Shown: positions 26,189-35,707, counted from the stretch's first letter. The stretch is DNA of 64,000 bases from an uncultured Thermoanaerobaculia bacterium (GCA_951813015.1 CATOTG010000002.1:528101-592100); one strand, 5' to 3'. Numbers and translations are program-made. Notes: generated by a model not told the origin, from the sequence alone.

Positions 26189-26202
26189 CTACTCGCCGCC
26201 GC
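26164..26202. repeat. 13-bp tandem repeat at the 3' end of a gene
   Basis: TACTCGTCGCCGC occurs twice in tandem and a third time as TACTCGCCGCCGC, the last copy being inside the cytochrome gene's final codons. Read on the minus strand each unit supplies a TAG, so the coding end has been tandemly duplicated past its stop. Confidence 0.6.
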
Positions 26203-27508
26203 CGGTCGAGCCGGCGCCGCCGGCCGCACGGATCGCCGCCGCCTCTTCGGGCTCGACGTAGGTCCAGGCCAGGAAGGGCGCCATCATCTCGTCCGTGCTT
26301 TGGGCGCCCCAGTCCACCGAGCGCCCGATGTCGAGGAACGGGTACTCGTCGAGCTTCGTCTCGGAGTTGTCGTAGACCGCCTCGATCTCGACCCGGGTGC
26401 CTGCCGGCAGCACCTTGGGATCACGGTAGATGTAGTTCGTCTGCCAACTGTAGTCGTACTCCGGCACGTCGAGGAGCACCTCCGTGCCGCCATCGGGGTA
26501 GTACGCCGTGTACTTCATGCTCTCGCCCCGGAAGTGCATGTGCGGATGGAGCGACAGCAGGACCGCGTCCCTCTCGAACACCCTGGACGACCCGACGCGC
26601 CACCGTCCGTGACCGGGCGGAATCTCGAAGGCGCCGGCGCCGATCGTGTTCCAGGTCACCTTGTGCTTCACCTCGGCGCCGACCGGATGGAACTTGAAGG
26701 CGACCGCCGAACGGTCGAAACCCTCCGTGCCCGGGCCGGGTTCCTTGTGGTAGTGGACGTTCATGCGGACCACCATGCCGGCGCGCAGGAGGTTGCCGAA
26801 GCCCGGCGGGTAGATCGTCGGATCCTCGCCGGCGGCGATGGAACCCAGGGAGAAGGTGTTCTCACTCAGCACGTCGACCTCGCCGTCCTCGTTCGGGATC
26901 AGTGCGCGGCCGGTGATGTGATGGACGAACTCGGCGTCCGGCTGGTACTCGATCGCCTGAATCCAGCGCGGTTCCGGGAGCATCTCCTCGGTCAGCGTGA
27001 TGAAGAAGTTGGGCTGTTCGTCCTCCACGTCGTCACCCACGAAGTAGGGCTCCTCCATGTAGACGATCAGGTCCGGCTGGCCGATCAGGAAACCGCCCGT
27101 GTCCTCCCACTCGCGCGGGGCCGGGCCCCTGGCCGGATCGCCCTTCGGCGCGCCGTGTCCGACCCAGGCCACGACCGTGTCGATCTCGTCCCGGGTCAGG
27201 GTCCGCTCGTTGGCGAAGACCCCGGCCGTGTGGTCGGTCGCGTCCCACGGCGGCATCTCGCGGCTCTGCACCAGGCGCGCGATCGAGCGCGCCCAGGGCC
27301 TCGTTTCCTCGTAGGTCATCAGCGACATCGGCGCCACCATGCCGGCGACGTTGTCCCCGCCCGGCCGATGGCAGGTCTGGCAGCTGTGCTGGAAGATCGG
27401 CAGCACGTGCTCGTGAAAGGTGACTTCCTCGCCCGTGTCGGCGGCGACCGCCACGGAAGCGAGGCCCAGCGTTCCGAGAACGAGAAGTGCAGCGATCGAG
27501 CGGTTCAT
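26189..27508 (-). CDS. periplasmic cytochrome c / type II copper monooxygenase-like protein (paralogue 2)
   Basis: A 439-residue exported protein with signal MNRSIAALLVLGTLGLASVAVAA, heme motif CQTCH near residue 43, and copper-monooxygenase-like beta sandwiches. Candidate metal ligands are FVHHITG, NVHYHKEPG and LHPHMHFRG (near 322). PPWDATDHTAG and TRPWARSIARLV align closely with paralogue 1 at 1254-2585. The reaction is unknown; an oxygen- or peroxide-dependent oxidation of an extracellular substrate is possible. GGAGGCGCGC precedes the ATG. It stands alone in its transcription unit. Confidence 0.8.
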   Translation of the reverse strand: MNRSIAALLVLGTLGLASVAVAADTGEEVTFHEHVLPIFQHSCQTCHRPGGDNVAGMVAPMSLMTYEETRPWARSIARLVQSREMPPWDATDHTAGVFANERTLTRDEIDTVVAWVGHGAPKGDPARGPAPREWEDTGGFLIGQPDLIVYMEEPYFVGDDVEDEQPNFFITLTEEMLPEPRWIQAIEYQPDAEFVHHITGRALIPNEDGEVDVLSENTFSLGSIAAGEDPTIYPPGFGNLLRAGMVVRMNVHYHKEPGPGTEGFDRSAVAFKFHPVGAEVKHKVTWNTIGAGAFEIPPGHGRWRVGSSRVFERDAVLLSLHPHMHFRGESMKYTAYYPDGGTEVLLDVPEYDYSWQTNYIYRDPKVLPAGTRVEIEAVYDNSETKLDEYPFLDIGRSVDWGAQSTDEMMAPFLAWTYVEPEEAAAIRAAGGAGSTGGGE

Positions 27509-27615
27509 GCGCGCCTCCAGCTTCCAACCTGTTGTTCAAGTGGCAGGCGGACTCTAGCAGCCCGCGGCAGAAGTCGCGCTGCATTCGACCGGCCAGGCAT
27601 CCCGCCCGGCATCGT

Positions 27616-27687
27616 GCCATCCGTGCGCCCGATGACGGGCGCACGGACTGGTTCGCGGGTGGCGCGGAGCGCGCCACCCGGGTCGCT
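27616..27687 (+). repeat. palindromic module P, copy A
   Basis: It starts GCCATCCGTGCGCCCGATGA and contains two dyads: GTGCGCCCG/CGGGCGCAC and GGGTGGCGCG/CGCGCCACCC. Translated in one frame it gives RAPDDGRTDWFAGGAERATR, similar to the other copies at 41382, 53450 and 62077. Confidence 0.8.
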
Positions 27688-27725
27688 CTTCGGTCGAACA
27701 TGGATTTCCGAAGACCGGCGCCTGG

Positions 27726-27771
27726 CGCCGGATGCCGGCGGGGACGCCGGCCCACCCGGTTTCTCTCGCGC
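27726..27771 (+). repeat. dispersed repeat E, copy 2
   Basis: CGCCGGATGCCGGCGGGGAC then GCCGGCCCACCCGGTTTC, about 40 bases downstream of palindromic module P copy A. It shares most positions with copies at 17071 and 63735. Confidence 0.7.
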
Positions 27772-27781
27772 AACTCCCGGC

Positions 27782-28771
27782 TCAGTCCCACACGCCTTCG
27801 GGGATCGGCTTCGCCTCCACCACCTCCACCGCAACCTTGTCCGGGCCCATGACGAAGAAGCTCCGCATCTCAAGCTCCGGTCGGTAGGCGATCGGCTCGA
27901 GGATCTCGACTCCCGCCGCCTTCAGCCGTTCGAACACCGGTTCGATGTCGCGGTACGAGAAGGCGAAATGGTCGATCGCCCTCCCCCGCTGAGGCGCCAG
28001 CTCGCGCAGCGGCGCCGCGCCCTCAGGCCACCACGGCGCCACCGGCTCGTAGTCGGGAATGTTGTAGACGATAAAGCTCACGTTGTCGGCCCGAAAGCCG
28101 TTCGACCAGGCGCGGTGGTCGCGGTGGAACTCGTCCCAGGTCGCAAACTCCGCTTCGGGACCGACCGGCCGCGGGTTGCCCTCGGCCGATCGCCTCGCCG
28201 GCAGTCCGAAGTGCCGCTCGTACCACGCCGCCGTCTCGTTCACGTCGACGGCGAACAGATGAACGTGGGCGAAGCGGTGATGCCCCATCGTGTTCACCTC
28301 GATCATCTCCCGGTCGGGGCCGTTCACGTAGATGACATGCCCCCGGCCCAGGCGGTAGATCGGCGTGTGGATGTCGACGCCGCGGGACACGAGCCACTTG
28401 TACTCGTTCGGCAGATCGACGCCGCCCCATCCGAAGTGCCAGATGCCGCTCTCCTGGCTGCCGTCCGGGGCCTCGTCCACCTCGTTGAAGAGGATGAAGG
28501 ATCGTTCCGTGAACACGGCGTCCGCCACACCGCGGAACTCGATCGGCAACGCGCCGAAGGTCCCGCGGTAGAAGTCGATCGAACGCTCGATATCCGTCAC
28601 GTTCAGGTGGACGTGGTGGAACCGGGCCGGTTCGAGCTCCGCCTCCGCTTCCTGGGAAGCGATCGGGCCGGCGAAGACGACGGCCTCGACCACGGCCACG
28701 ACCACGGCAACAACCCCCGGACCTGGCCACCGGCGCCGGCGCCGGTTCACCGAACCCGGCGCCCGCGTCAA
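27782..28771 (-). CDS. secreted double-domain VOC (glyoxalase-fold) protein
   Basis: A 329-residue protein: arginine-rich start and hydrophobic VVAVVVAVVEAVVFAG (signal or anchor), then two vicinal-oxygen-chelate modules. Module one begins HHVHLNVTDIERSIDFYRG, module two HVHLFAVDVNETAAWYERHFG. A candidate metal acid is in DREMIEVN. VOC proteins include dioxygenases, isomerases and resistance proteins; no specific reaction is evident. TTG 28771 overlaps the stop of the upstream VOC gene as TTGA and has GGAGGGAGGAG in front, supporting this unusual start. Confidence 0.75.
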   Translation of the reverse strand: MTRAPGSVNRRRRRWPGPGVVAVVVAVVEAVVFAGPIASQEAEAELEPARFHHVHLNVTDIERSIDFYRGTFGALPIEFRGVADAVFTERSFILFNEVDEAPDGSQESGIWHFGWGGVDLPNEYKWLVSRGVDIHTPIYRLGRGHVIYVNGPDREMIEVNTMGHHRFAHVHLFAVDVNETAAWYERHFGLPARRSAEGNPRPVGPEAEFATWDEFHRDHRAWSNGFRADNVSFIVYNIPDYEPVAPWWPEGAAPLRELAPQRGRAIDHFAFSYRDIEPVFERLKAAGVEILEPIAYRPELEMRSFFVMGPDKVAVEVVEAKPIPEGVWD

Positions 28772-29607
28772 GGAGCTCCTCCCTCCAGGAGTTCGACCAA
28801 CTCGATCTTCGTACCGTTCGGCCCTTCGATGAAGGCGATCCGGTGGCCATCGTCCAGAACCCGCGGCTCTTCGACGAACTTCACGCCGTCCGCACGCAAC
28901 CGCTCGAGCCAGGGATCGTACTCAGTAGTGTGCCAGCCGATGTGATCGACCACCGTGCCGTCGGTGCCAGTGCGCTCGCCCGGTACCTGATTGACGATCA
29001 GCCAGGTCTCGTCGCCGCGGTTGTCGTAGAGGATCGAGTGCAGCGGCGCAAGTCCCTTGAACGCGACGACCTCACCGCCGAACTGCTTCGCGTACCAGGC
29101 CGCGGTCGCCACGGCGTCGCCCGAGAACACGTGGACGTGGTGCAGTCCCGGCGCGCCGCCGTGGTCCATGTCGTCGATCACCTCGATGCGGGCGCCCCAG
29201 GGGTCCTCGCAGAAGCCGAAGGTGAAGCCGGCCGCCTCGACATGCCGCGCGGCGCCGACGACCTTGCCGCCCGCGGCCTCGCACTGCTCCAGCGTCGCCG
29301 CCACGTCGGGCACCGAGAAGCCGATGTGGTCGAGCGACGTGGCGCCGCTGCCGCTGGTCGGTTCGCCATCCCTGACTTTCAGAATGTCGTTGCCGTAGAA
29401 GACGGCGTCGAACGGACCGCTCTTGCCCAGCGTGCCACCGAAGAGATCGTTGTACCAGGTGGCCGCCGCCATCGTGTCGGGCGCGATCAGATGAACGTGA
29501 TCGAAGTCCTCCGCGAGGACGGTCGGGGCGGCCCCCGGCGCCAGACCAAGGGCCAGCACCGAAACGAGGAAACCGAAAACGGGAACTCTTCGTGAGGCGA
29601 AGCGCAT
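28768..29607 (-). CDS. secreted double-domain VOC (glyoxalase-fold) protein
   Basis: A 279-residue exported protein with signal MRFASRRVPVFGFLVSVLALGLAPG. Two VOC modules follow: FDHVHLIAPDTMAAATWYNDLFGG (near 38) and LHHVHVFSGDAVATAAWYAKQFGG (near 155), each with the first metal histidine, plus C-terminal GPNGTKIELVE. ATG 29607 is chosen because GGAGGACG precedes it and it yields the signal; the ORF track starts 28 codons earlier. It is the first gene of a two-gene operon of periplasmic VOC proteins. Function unknown. Confidence 0.76.
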   Translation of the reverse strand: MRFASRRVPVFGFLVSVLALGLAPGAAPTVLAEDFDHVHLIAPDTMAAATWYNDLFGGTLGKSGPFDAVFYGNDILKVRDGEPTSGSGATSLDHIGFSVPDVAATLEQCEAAGGKVVGAARHVEAAGFTFGFCEDPWGARIEVIDDMDHGGAPGLHHVHVFSGDAVATAAWYAKQFGGEVVAFKGLAPLHSILYDNRGDETWLIVNQVPGERTGTDGTVVDHIGWHTTEYDPWLERLRADGVKFVEEPRVLDDGHRIAFIEGPNGTKIELVELLEGGAP

Positions 29608-29826
29608 GCGAACGTCCTCCAGGTCTGAGGGGTCAGAAGAAGGAACCGCAACGGACCCGCGCGAATCCGCCGTCGGCTGTATGATTGGCAACGCGGCAAA
29701 GGGGCAGCGTACCAGCCCGACCGGGTACGGCCGCGAGCGATACGACCAGGAGGAAGGCTAGGGCCGTCGCGCCCATCCCATGCAGGCGGTTCGGCCGACT
29801 CCGCGACATGAGGCAGGAGTCAGAGA

Positions 29827-31014
29827 CTGAAGAGATCGGGGCCAGAGCACACCACGCGAATCGCGGCGCCGGGAGTCTTCGCGGCGCTCGTTCTGTGCGC
29901 CGTGAGCGTCGGTTGCCGCGGCATCGGCGCGGACGGCGCCGCCGGACAGACCGAAGCGTCGGGAACTGCCTCGCCATTCCGCAGCGAAACCGCTCCGACC
30001 ACGCGCGTGCGTCGCGGCGAGGTCGATGCCCTGGTGACCGCCTCCGGCTCCGTCGTCGCGCCACGTCTGACGGAACTCGGACCGGAGGTCTCGGGACGGC
30101 TCTTTGCCGTCTACTTCGACGTCGGGGATCAGGTCGCGGCGGGCGACGTCGTTCTGCAGCTCGATCCGGTCCCGTTCCGGACCAACCTTCAGCGGGCCCG
30201 CGCCGGTCTGGCCCTGGCCCAGGCCGAAGCCGCACAGGCCCTGCAGGAACTCGCAAGGGTGGAACGCCTGGCCGAGCAGGAAGTCGCTCCGCCCCAGCAC
30301 CTCGACCAGCAACGAACCCTGCTGGCGGTGGCCAAGGCCCGCGTCGAGCAGGAACTCGCCGCCATGCACAGCGCCGAGCAGGATCTGTCACGGACTGCCG
30401 TGATCAGCCCCTACGACGCCCACGTGGTCGAACGCCAGCTCCACGAGGGCGCGATCGTCGGCCCCGGTTCCGTCATCGTCACGATCCAGGAGCAGACCGG
30501 TTTCGCGGCCGAACTCGACGTACCGGCCGCGGCGGCCGCGCCGGTCCAGGTTGGCGATCCCGCCCTCCTGATCGTCGAGGGCGCCGCCGCGCCGTTCGAG
30601 TCGACGATCGCCTCGGTCAACGCCAGGATCGACCCCGACACGCGCACTTACCGGGTGCGGTCACCGGTTCCCGGCGAGATACGCGGGGCCAAGGCGGGCG
30701 CCTTCGTCCGCGCCGAGATCAGACCGAAGACCGACGGCGCGACGATCGTCGAACGGGCCGCGGTCCTCAACCGCGACGGCCGTGCTTACGTCTTCAGCGC
30801 CCAGGCCGGCCGCGCGCGTCAGATCGAAGTGACGCTCGGCGCCACCGGCGCCCGCTGGGTCGAGATCAGAAGCGGCGCCAAACCGGGCGACGCGGTGATC
30901 ACAGGCCCCCTGATCGAACGGCTCGCCGACGGCGCGCCGATCGACGCTCCCGAACCACCGCTCGCGGGCAGCGGCCCGAACTCGCCTTCCGCCGTACTCC
31001 CCAACGCGCCTTGA
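29827..31014 (+). CDS. RND efflux periplasmic adaptor (membrane fusion protein), probable lipoprotein
   Basis: The core (TRVRRGEVDALVTASGSVVAP, GRLFAVYFDVGDQVAAGDVVLQLDP, then a coiled-coil hairpin and the lipoyl return SPYDAHVVERQLHEGAIVGPG) is an RND adaptor that bridges permease and outer-membrane channel. The conventional start is GTG 29902, but the frame stays open upstream. A CTG at 29827, 7 bases after AGGAG, gives a basic n-region and a lipobox ending SVGC, so CTG is the better start. It is followed 16 bp later by the permease. No TolC gene is nearby. Confidence 0.82.
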   Translation: MKRSGPEHTTRIAAPGVFAALVLCAVSVGCRGIGADGAAGQTEASGTASPFRSETAPTTRVRRGEVDALVTASGSVVAPRLTELGPEVSGRLFAVYFDVGDQVAAGDVVLQLDPVPFRTNLQRARAGLALAQAEAAQALQELARVERLAEQEVAPPQHLDQQRTLLAVAKARVEQELAAMHSAEQDLSRTAVISPYDAHVVERQLHEGAIVGPGSVIVTIQEQTGFAAELDVPAAAAAPVQVGDPALLIVEGAAAPFESTIASVNARIDPDTRTYRVRSPVPGEIRGAKAGAFVRAEIRPKTDGATIVERAAVLNRDGRAYVFSAQAGRARQIEVTLGATGARWVEIRSGAKPGDAVITGPLIERLADGAPIDAPEPPLAGSGPNSPSAVLPNAP

Positions 31015-31030
31015 GGTCCCGTTCCCGCCG

Positions 31031-34000
31031 ATGCTGAACCTGCCGCTCATCTCGATTCGCAGGCCGGTCTTCGCGTTGATGCTGAACGTGGCGCTGGTCG
31101 CGCTGGGCCTGGTGTCCCTGAACCGGCTCAACGTCGACCTGAACCCGGATGTCGAGGTTCCCTTCCTCACCGTGACGACGGTCCTCGAAGGGGCGTCGCC
31201 CGAAACGGTAGAGACCGAAGTCACCGACATCCTCGAGGAGCAGATCAACACGATCGAGGGCATCCGCGACCTGAGTTCGGTCTCCTCGGAAGGAGTCTCA
31301 CAGGTCTTCGTCGAGTTCGAGACGAGCTACGACGTGGACATCAAGGCGCAGCAGGTGCGCGAGAAGGTCGCGCCCGTGCGCGCGGACCTGCCGCTCGACG
31401 CCGAGGATCCGGTGGTCACCCAGCTCGACCCGGACGCGACGCCCATCCTGTCGGTCATGCTGGGCGGCCCGGTATCTGTCCGCGAACTGTCCGAGATCGC
31501 GGAGAACATGGTCAAGGACCGCCTCGAGCGCCTGCCCGGCGTCGGCAGCATCGAGATCATCGGCTCGCGCCGCCGCGAGGTGCGGATCTGGCTCGACCCC
31601 GTGCGGCTCGCCGGCTACGGACTGTCGATCGACGATGTCCGCTCCGCCCTCCTGCTGGAAAACGCCGAAACCGCCGGCGGGCGCGTCGAGGGTCGCGAAC
31701 GGGAGTGGACCGTGACGACTTCGGGCCGGGTCAAACGGGTCGAGGACTTCGGCGCCCTGATCGCCGCCGAACGCGGAGGCCGGCTGGTCTACCTCCGCGA
31801 CGTGGCCAAGATCGAGGACGGACTGGCGGAGGAGCGGTCCCTCGCCCGCTTCAACGGTCAACGAGGGGTCTCGCTCGAACTGAGGCGGCGAAGCGGCGCG
31901 AACACCGTCTCCGTCGCCGAGGCCGTCCGTGCCGAAGTCGAAGCGCTACGCCCGAACCTGGCGCCCGGCACGCAGGTCCTGATCACCCGCGACATGGCGG
32001 TGTTCATCGAGGACTCGATCTACTCCGTGTTCTCCAACATGTTCTGGGGCGGCCTCCTCGTGGTCGCAGTCGTCCTCCTGTTCCTTCGCAACCCGAGGTC
32101 GACCCTGATCTCCGCGCTCGCGATCCCCTCCTCCGTGATCGCCTCCTTCACCTTCTTCTACCTGGCCGGCTTCACCCTGAACGTGATGACGCTGATGGCT
32201 CTCTCCCTGGCGGTCGGCGTCGTGATCGACGACGCGATCGTCGTCCTGGAGGTGATCTACCGCCGAATCGAGCAAGGCCTGGGGCGTCGCGAGGCGGCAG
32301 AGGAGGGCGCCAGCCAGGTGACGCTGGCCGTCATCTCGACCACCCTCGCCCTGTGCGCGGTGTTCGTGCCGATCGCCTTTCTGACCGGCACGGTCGGACA
32401 GTGGTTCTACGAGTTCGGCATGGTCATGGCGATCGCCGTCTGCGTGTCGAGCGTGTTCGCGCTGACCCTCACCCCGATGCTCGGCAGCCGTGTGCTCACG
32501 GCGAGCCAGGGAAGGGACCCGGTAAGCCGCGGCCTGGGCCGGGCCCTCGACGGCCTGGACCGCTTCTACCAGACGGTTCTCCGTCGTGCCCTCGCCCACC
32601 GCCTGATCACCCTGATCGTCGCGGTGGCGGCGATGTCAGGCGGTGTCCTGGTCGCCCGTACGCTGCCGTTCAACCTGTTCGTGGCCGAGGATCGCAGCGA
32701 GTTCAACGTGGACCTGAAGATGCCGATCGGCACACCCCTGGCCGTCACCTCGGAGGCGGCGCGTCGCGTCGACCAGGTGCTCGAAGCCGACCCGGAGGTC
32801 CGGAACCGCTTCGCGACGATCGGCGGCGGCAGCCGGAAGGAGCCCCACCGCGCTTCGATCTACGTCCAGTTGACGAACAAGCGGGAGCGCGACCTCAGCC
32901 AGGCGGCAATCATGGACCGGGTCCGGGGGCAACTGCTGGTGCGGGTTCCCCAAGCCGAGGAGATCGCCGTATCGCCGATCAACTGGATCGCCGGCAGCGA
33001 CGACCAGTTGGGGGCGCGCGCCGTGACCTACAGCCTGCGGGGGCCGTCGATGGAGGAGCTCGAGTTCTACTCGGAGCGGCTGGTGAGGCTGATGCGATCC
33101 GACCCCGCCTTCGTCGACGTCGGAACGAGTTGGGAGACCGGCAAGCCCGAGATCGAGATTGACGTGGACCGCGACCGCGCCGCCGACCTCGGGGTGCAGG
33201 CGACGGTTATCGGCCGCACGATCCGCACCCTGCTCGCGGGCGAGGAACTGGGCTCCTTCGAAGAGGGCGGGGAACGCTACGACGTCCGGGTCCAGGTCCT
33301 GCCCGAGTACCGGGGACACTCCGGAGAAGCTGGACCTGATCCAGATCCGCACCGCCTCCGGTCAACTGACCCCGATCACCAACGTCGCCGACATCCGGCT
33401 CGGCGAAGGCGCGGTCCAGATCAGCCGGCGGAACCGCGCCCGGGAAATCACGATTGCGGCGAACGCCGCGGAGGGAACAGCGCAGTCCGAACTGGCCGCC
33501 CGGGTCGAGGAGTACGGCCGGCAGATCGGCCTCGCGGCGCCGAACGAGCTCGTGCCCAGCGGCATGACCGTCGTCATGCGGGAGACGGGCTTCTCGCTGC
33601 TCTTCGCTTTCGTGCTGGCCATCGCCGCCATCTACATGGTGCTGGCGTCACTCTTCAACTCCCTCGTCCACCCGGTCACGATCATGATGTCGGCGCCCCT
33701 CTCCTTCATCATCGGCGCCTTCCTGGCCCTGAAGCTCTCGGGCAAGCCGCTCGACATGATGAGCGGCATCGGCCTGCTGGTACTGATGGGGCTGGTGATG
33801 AAGAACGGCATCCTGCTGATCGACTACATCAACCGGCTCCGCCAGGACGGGCGCTCGCGCCAGGAGGCCATTCTCGAGGCCGGGCCGGCGCGCCTGCGGC
33901 CGGTGCTGATGACTGCGCTTTCCCTGATCTGCGGCCTGCTCCCGGTTGCGTTCTCCACCGCTTCCGGCTCGGAGGCCCGAGCGGCGATCGCGGTGCTGAC

Positions 34001-34211
34001 GATGGGCGGCATGGCCACCTCCACCCTGCTCACCCTGCTCGTCGTGCCCGTGATCTACGACCTCGTGGACCGCGCGGTCGAGAAGGCAACCGCTTGGAGC
34101 CACGTCTCGTGGGAGTGGCTCGTGAATCTCGGCCGGCAACCCGCCGCTTTGCCTGCCCGCGTCACCCGGCCGCGGCGACGTCGGCGCCGGCGGAAGCGAC
34201 AGCGCCGCTAG
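31031..34211 (+). CDS. RND efflux permease (AcrB/MdtB family), interrupted by a +1 frameshift
   Basis: Two overlapping frames together encode one roughly 1060-residue permease. Frame one carries ISIRRPVFALMLNVALVALG through LPEYR. Frame two resumes at DTPEKLDLIQIRTASGQLTP and runs through the C-terminal helices (FAFVLAIAAIYMVLASLFNS, LVMKNGILLIDYINRL). The break lies in GGGG at 33312-33315, where three Gs would restore the family sequence. The proton-relay aspartates of AVGVVIDDAIVVLEV are intact. It would pump drugs or metabolites with its adaptor. Either a real mutation or an assembly indel. Its stop shares the palindrome CTAG with the convergent hydrolase stop. Confidence 0.85.
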
Positions 34212-35077
34212 GGCCAGGAGGCCGCAGGCGGCGCCGCATGCACCGGCGCGCCGCGGAGCGCAACGGACCTGCAGGCAGCGAACAGCGCCGGAACGAAGAG
34301 GTCCGGTCGTGCCACGCAGGCGTAGTGATCGGCATCCACCGGGTGGACCGAGGCGCCGGGAATCTGCGCTGCCATCAGCGCCTGGTACTTGGGTGGAATG
34401 TGCCCGTCCTGCTCCGTCAGAACCACGGCGGCGGGCACGTCGACCTGACCGAGCCACGGCATCGAGTCGAACCGGCCGAGCGCCGCGGCGGCCTCGATCA
34501 CGGAGACCGGATCGGTCGGTCCGACCTGCTCCTTCACGGTCTGCTGAAGAACGGGATCCTGAACGTTCGCGAGCATTCGTTCGCCCACGCTGGCCCATAG
34601 CGTCTGAGGCGCCACCCGCGCCGCAAGCGACAGCAGGGGACCCAGCGTGGACGCGGCGCGCTCCGCCCGCGGGCCGCCGAAGCGGGCGCCCGTAGCGCAG
34701 AGCACGAGACCCGTGGTCCGTTCCGGATGGCGGCGCCAGAACAACTGCGCCACCGCGCCGCCCATCGAGTAGCCGACCGGGATCACCCGCTCCACGCCCA
34801 GGCGGTCGGCCAGCGCCGCCGCGTCGTCGGCGCAGTCCTCGAGCTTGAAGGCGCCGATCCGACGGATGCCGCGGCCATGGCCGCGATGGTCGAGGGCGAT
34901 GACCCGGAATCCGCGAGCGAGAGTCGCGAAGCTGGTGGCCCAGTTCAACAGCCCGGTGGCCGCCAGACCGTGCATGAGCAACAGAACCGGCGCCCCGGGC
35001 GGGCCTGCGACCTCATGCACCCAGGTGGCGCCACGGCCGGTCAGATCGACGCGGCGGCCTTTCAGTGCTGTCTCCAC
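34208..35077 (-). CDS. alpha/beta-fold hydrolase
   Basis: A 289-residue hydrolase with the oxyanion-hole HG in LLMHGLAATG, ALDHRGHGRG, the nucleophile elbow GYSMGGAVAQ near residue 103, an acid in TEQDGHIPP and a C-terminal histidine in DADHYACVARPDLF. Such enzymes cleave esters, lactones or C-C bonds; the substrate is unknown. It starts with GTG 35077, only 12 bp after the SIS isomerase stop, so they form an operon. Convergent with the RND permease, sharing CTAG. Confidence 0.83.
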   Translation of the reverse strand: METALKGRRVDLTGRGATWVHEVAGPPGAPVLLLMHGLAATGLLNWATSFATLARGFRVIALDHRGHGRGIRRIGAFKLEDCADDAAALADRLGVERVIPVGYSMGGAVAQLFWRRHPERTTGLVLCATGARFGGPRAERAASTLGPLLSLAARVAPQTLWASVGERMLANVQDPVLQQTVKEQVGPTDPVSVIEAAAALGRFDSMPWLGQVDVPAAVVLTEQDGHIPPKYQALMAAQIPGASVHPVDADHYACVARPDLFVPALFAACRSVALRGAPVHAAPPAASWP

Positions 35078-35089
35078 GCCGCGCCGCCC

Positions 35090-35695
35090 TCAGGCGTACC
35101 GCCCGGTCTGCCGGATGCGCGCGTACACGTCGTCGACGACCCAATGGAAGAGGCTCACATGGACGCTCTCGACCATCGCCATGTCGTCCAGGTCGACGTG
35201 GACGCCGTCCTGCTGGAGCTCCTTCAGCCGGCCGCCGTTGAACCCGGTCACACCGAAGGTGCGGAGTCCATGGCGGTTCGCCCAGTCCACCGCCGCCAGA
35301 ACGTTCGGGCTGTTGCCCGAACCGCTGAAGGCGATCAACGCGTCGCCGCCCATCGCCGCGCTCATCAACTGCTGGACGAAGACCTGCTCGTAGTCCAGGT
35401 CGTTCGCGACCGCGGTGATCCACGGCACGTTGTCGGTCAGGCTGACCACCCGCAGCCGCTTGTGCGATTCGTCCCGCAAGCTGTCCGCCGCGACCGTGCC
35501 CTTGCCCAGATCAACGCTGAGGTGGCTCGCAGCCGCTGCCGAACCGCCATTCCCGATCAGGTAGAGCGTGCTCCCCCGGGTCCGGACGTCGAACACGAAG
35601 TCCGCCCATCGCTCAACCGCCGCCGCGTCCACCCGGGCCAGTTCGACGCGAAGACAGTCGAGGTACGCCTTGGCGTCAAGCGTCGTGCCGAGCAT
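35090..35695 (-). CDS. SIS-domain phosphosugar isomerase (GmhA-like)
   Basis: A 201-residue single SIS domain: LYLIGNGGSAAAASHLSVDLGKG, ALIAFSGSGNSPNVLAAVDWAN and TFGVTGFNGGRLKEL. This is the layout of sedoheptulose-7-phosphate isomerases, which start ADP-heptose synthesis, although other phosphosugar substrates are possible. No other heptose genes are nearby. A TACGAT box lies 6 bases before the ATG, suggesting leaderless transcription of this isomerase-hydrolase pair. Confidence 0.83.
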   Translation of the reverse strand: MLGTTLDAKAYLDCLRVELARVDAAAVERWADFVFDVRTRGSTLYLIGNGGSAAAASHLSVDLGKGTVAADSLRDESHKRLRVVSLTDNVPWITAVANDLDYEQVFVQQLMSAAMGGDALIAFSGSGNSPNVLAAVDWANRHGLRTFGVTGFNGGRLKELQQDGVHVDLDDMAMVESVHVSLFHWVVDDVYARIRQTGRYA

Positions 35696-35701
35696 GGAGG
35701 C

Positions 35702-35707
35702 ATCGTA
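35702..35707 (-). promoter_or_regulatory. candidate leaderless -10 box (TACGAT) for the SIS-hydrolase operon
   Basis: TACGAT on the minus strand ends 6 bases before ATG 35695. The spacer GCCTCC is not a Shine-Dalgarno. Confidence 0.4.

Noticed and set aside
34212-34600. C-terminal extension of the 1189-residue RND ORF
   Set aside because: After the frameshift this frame is an antisense shadow of the alpha/beta hydrolase; the real permease end is at 34211 in the other frame.
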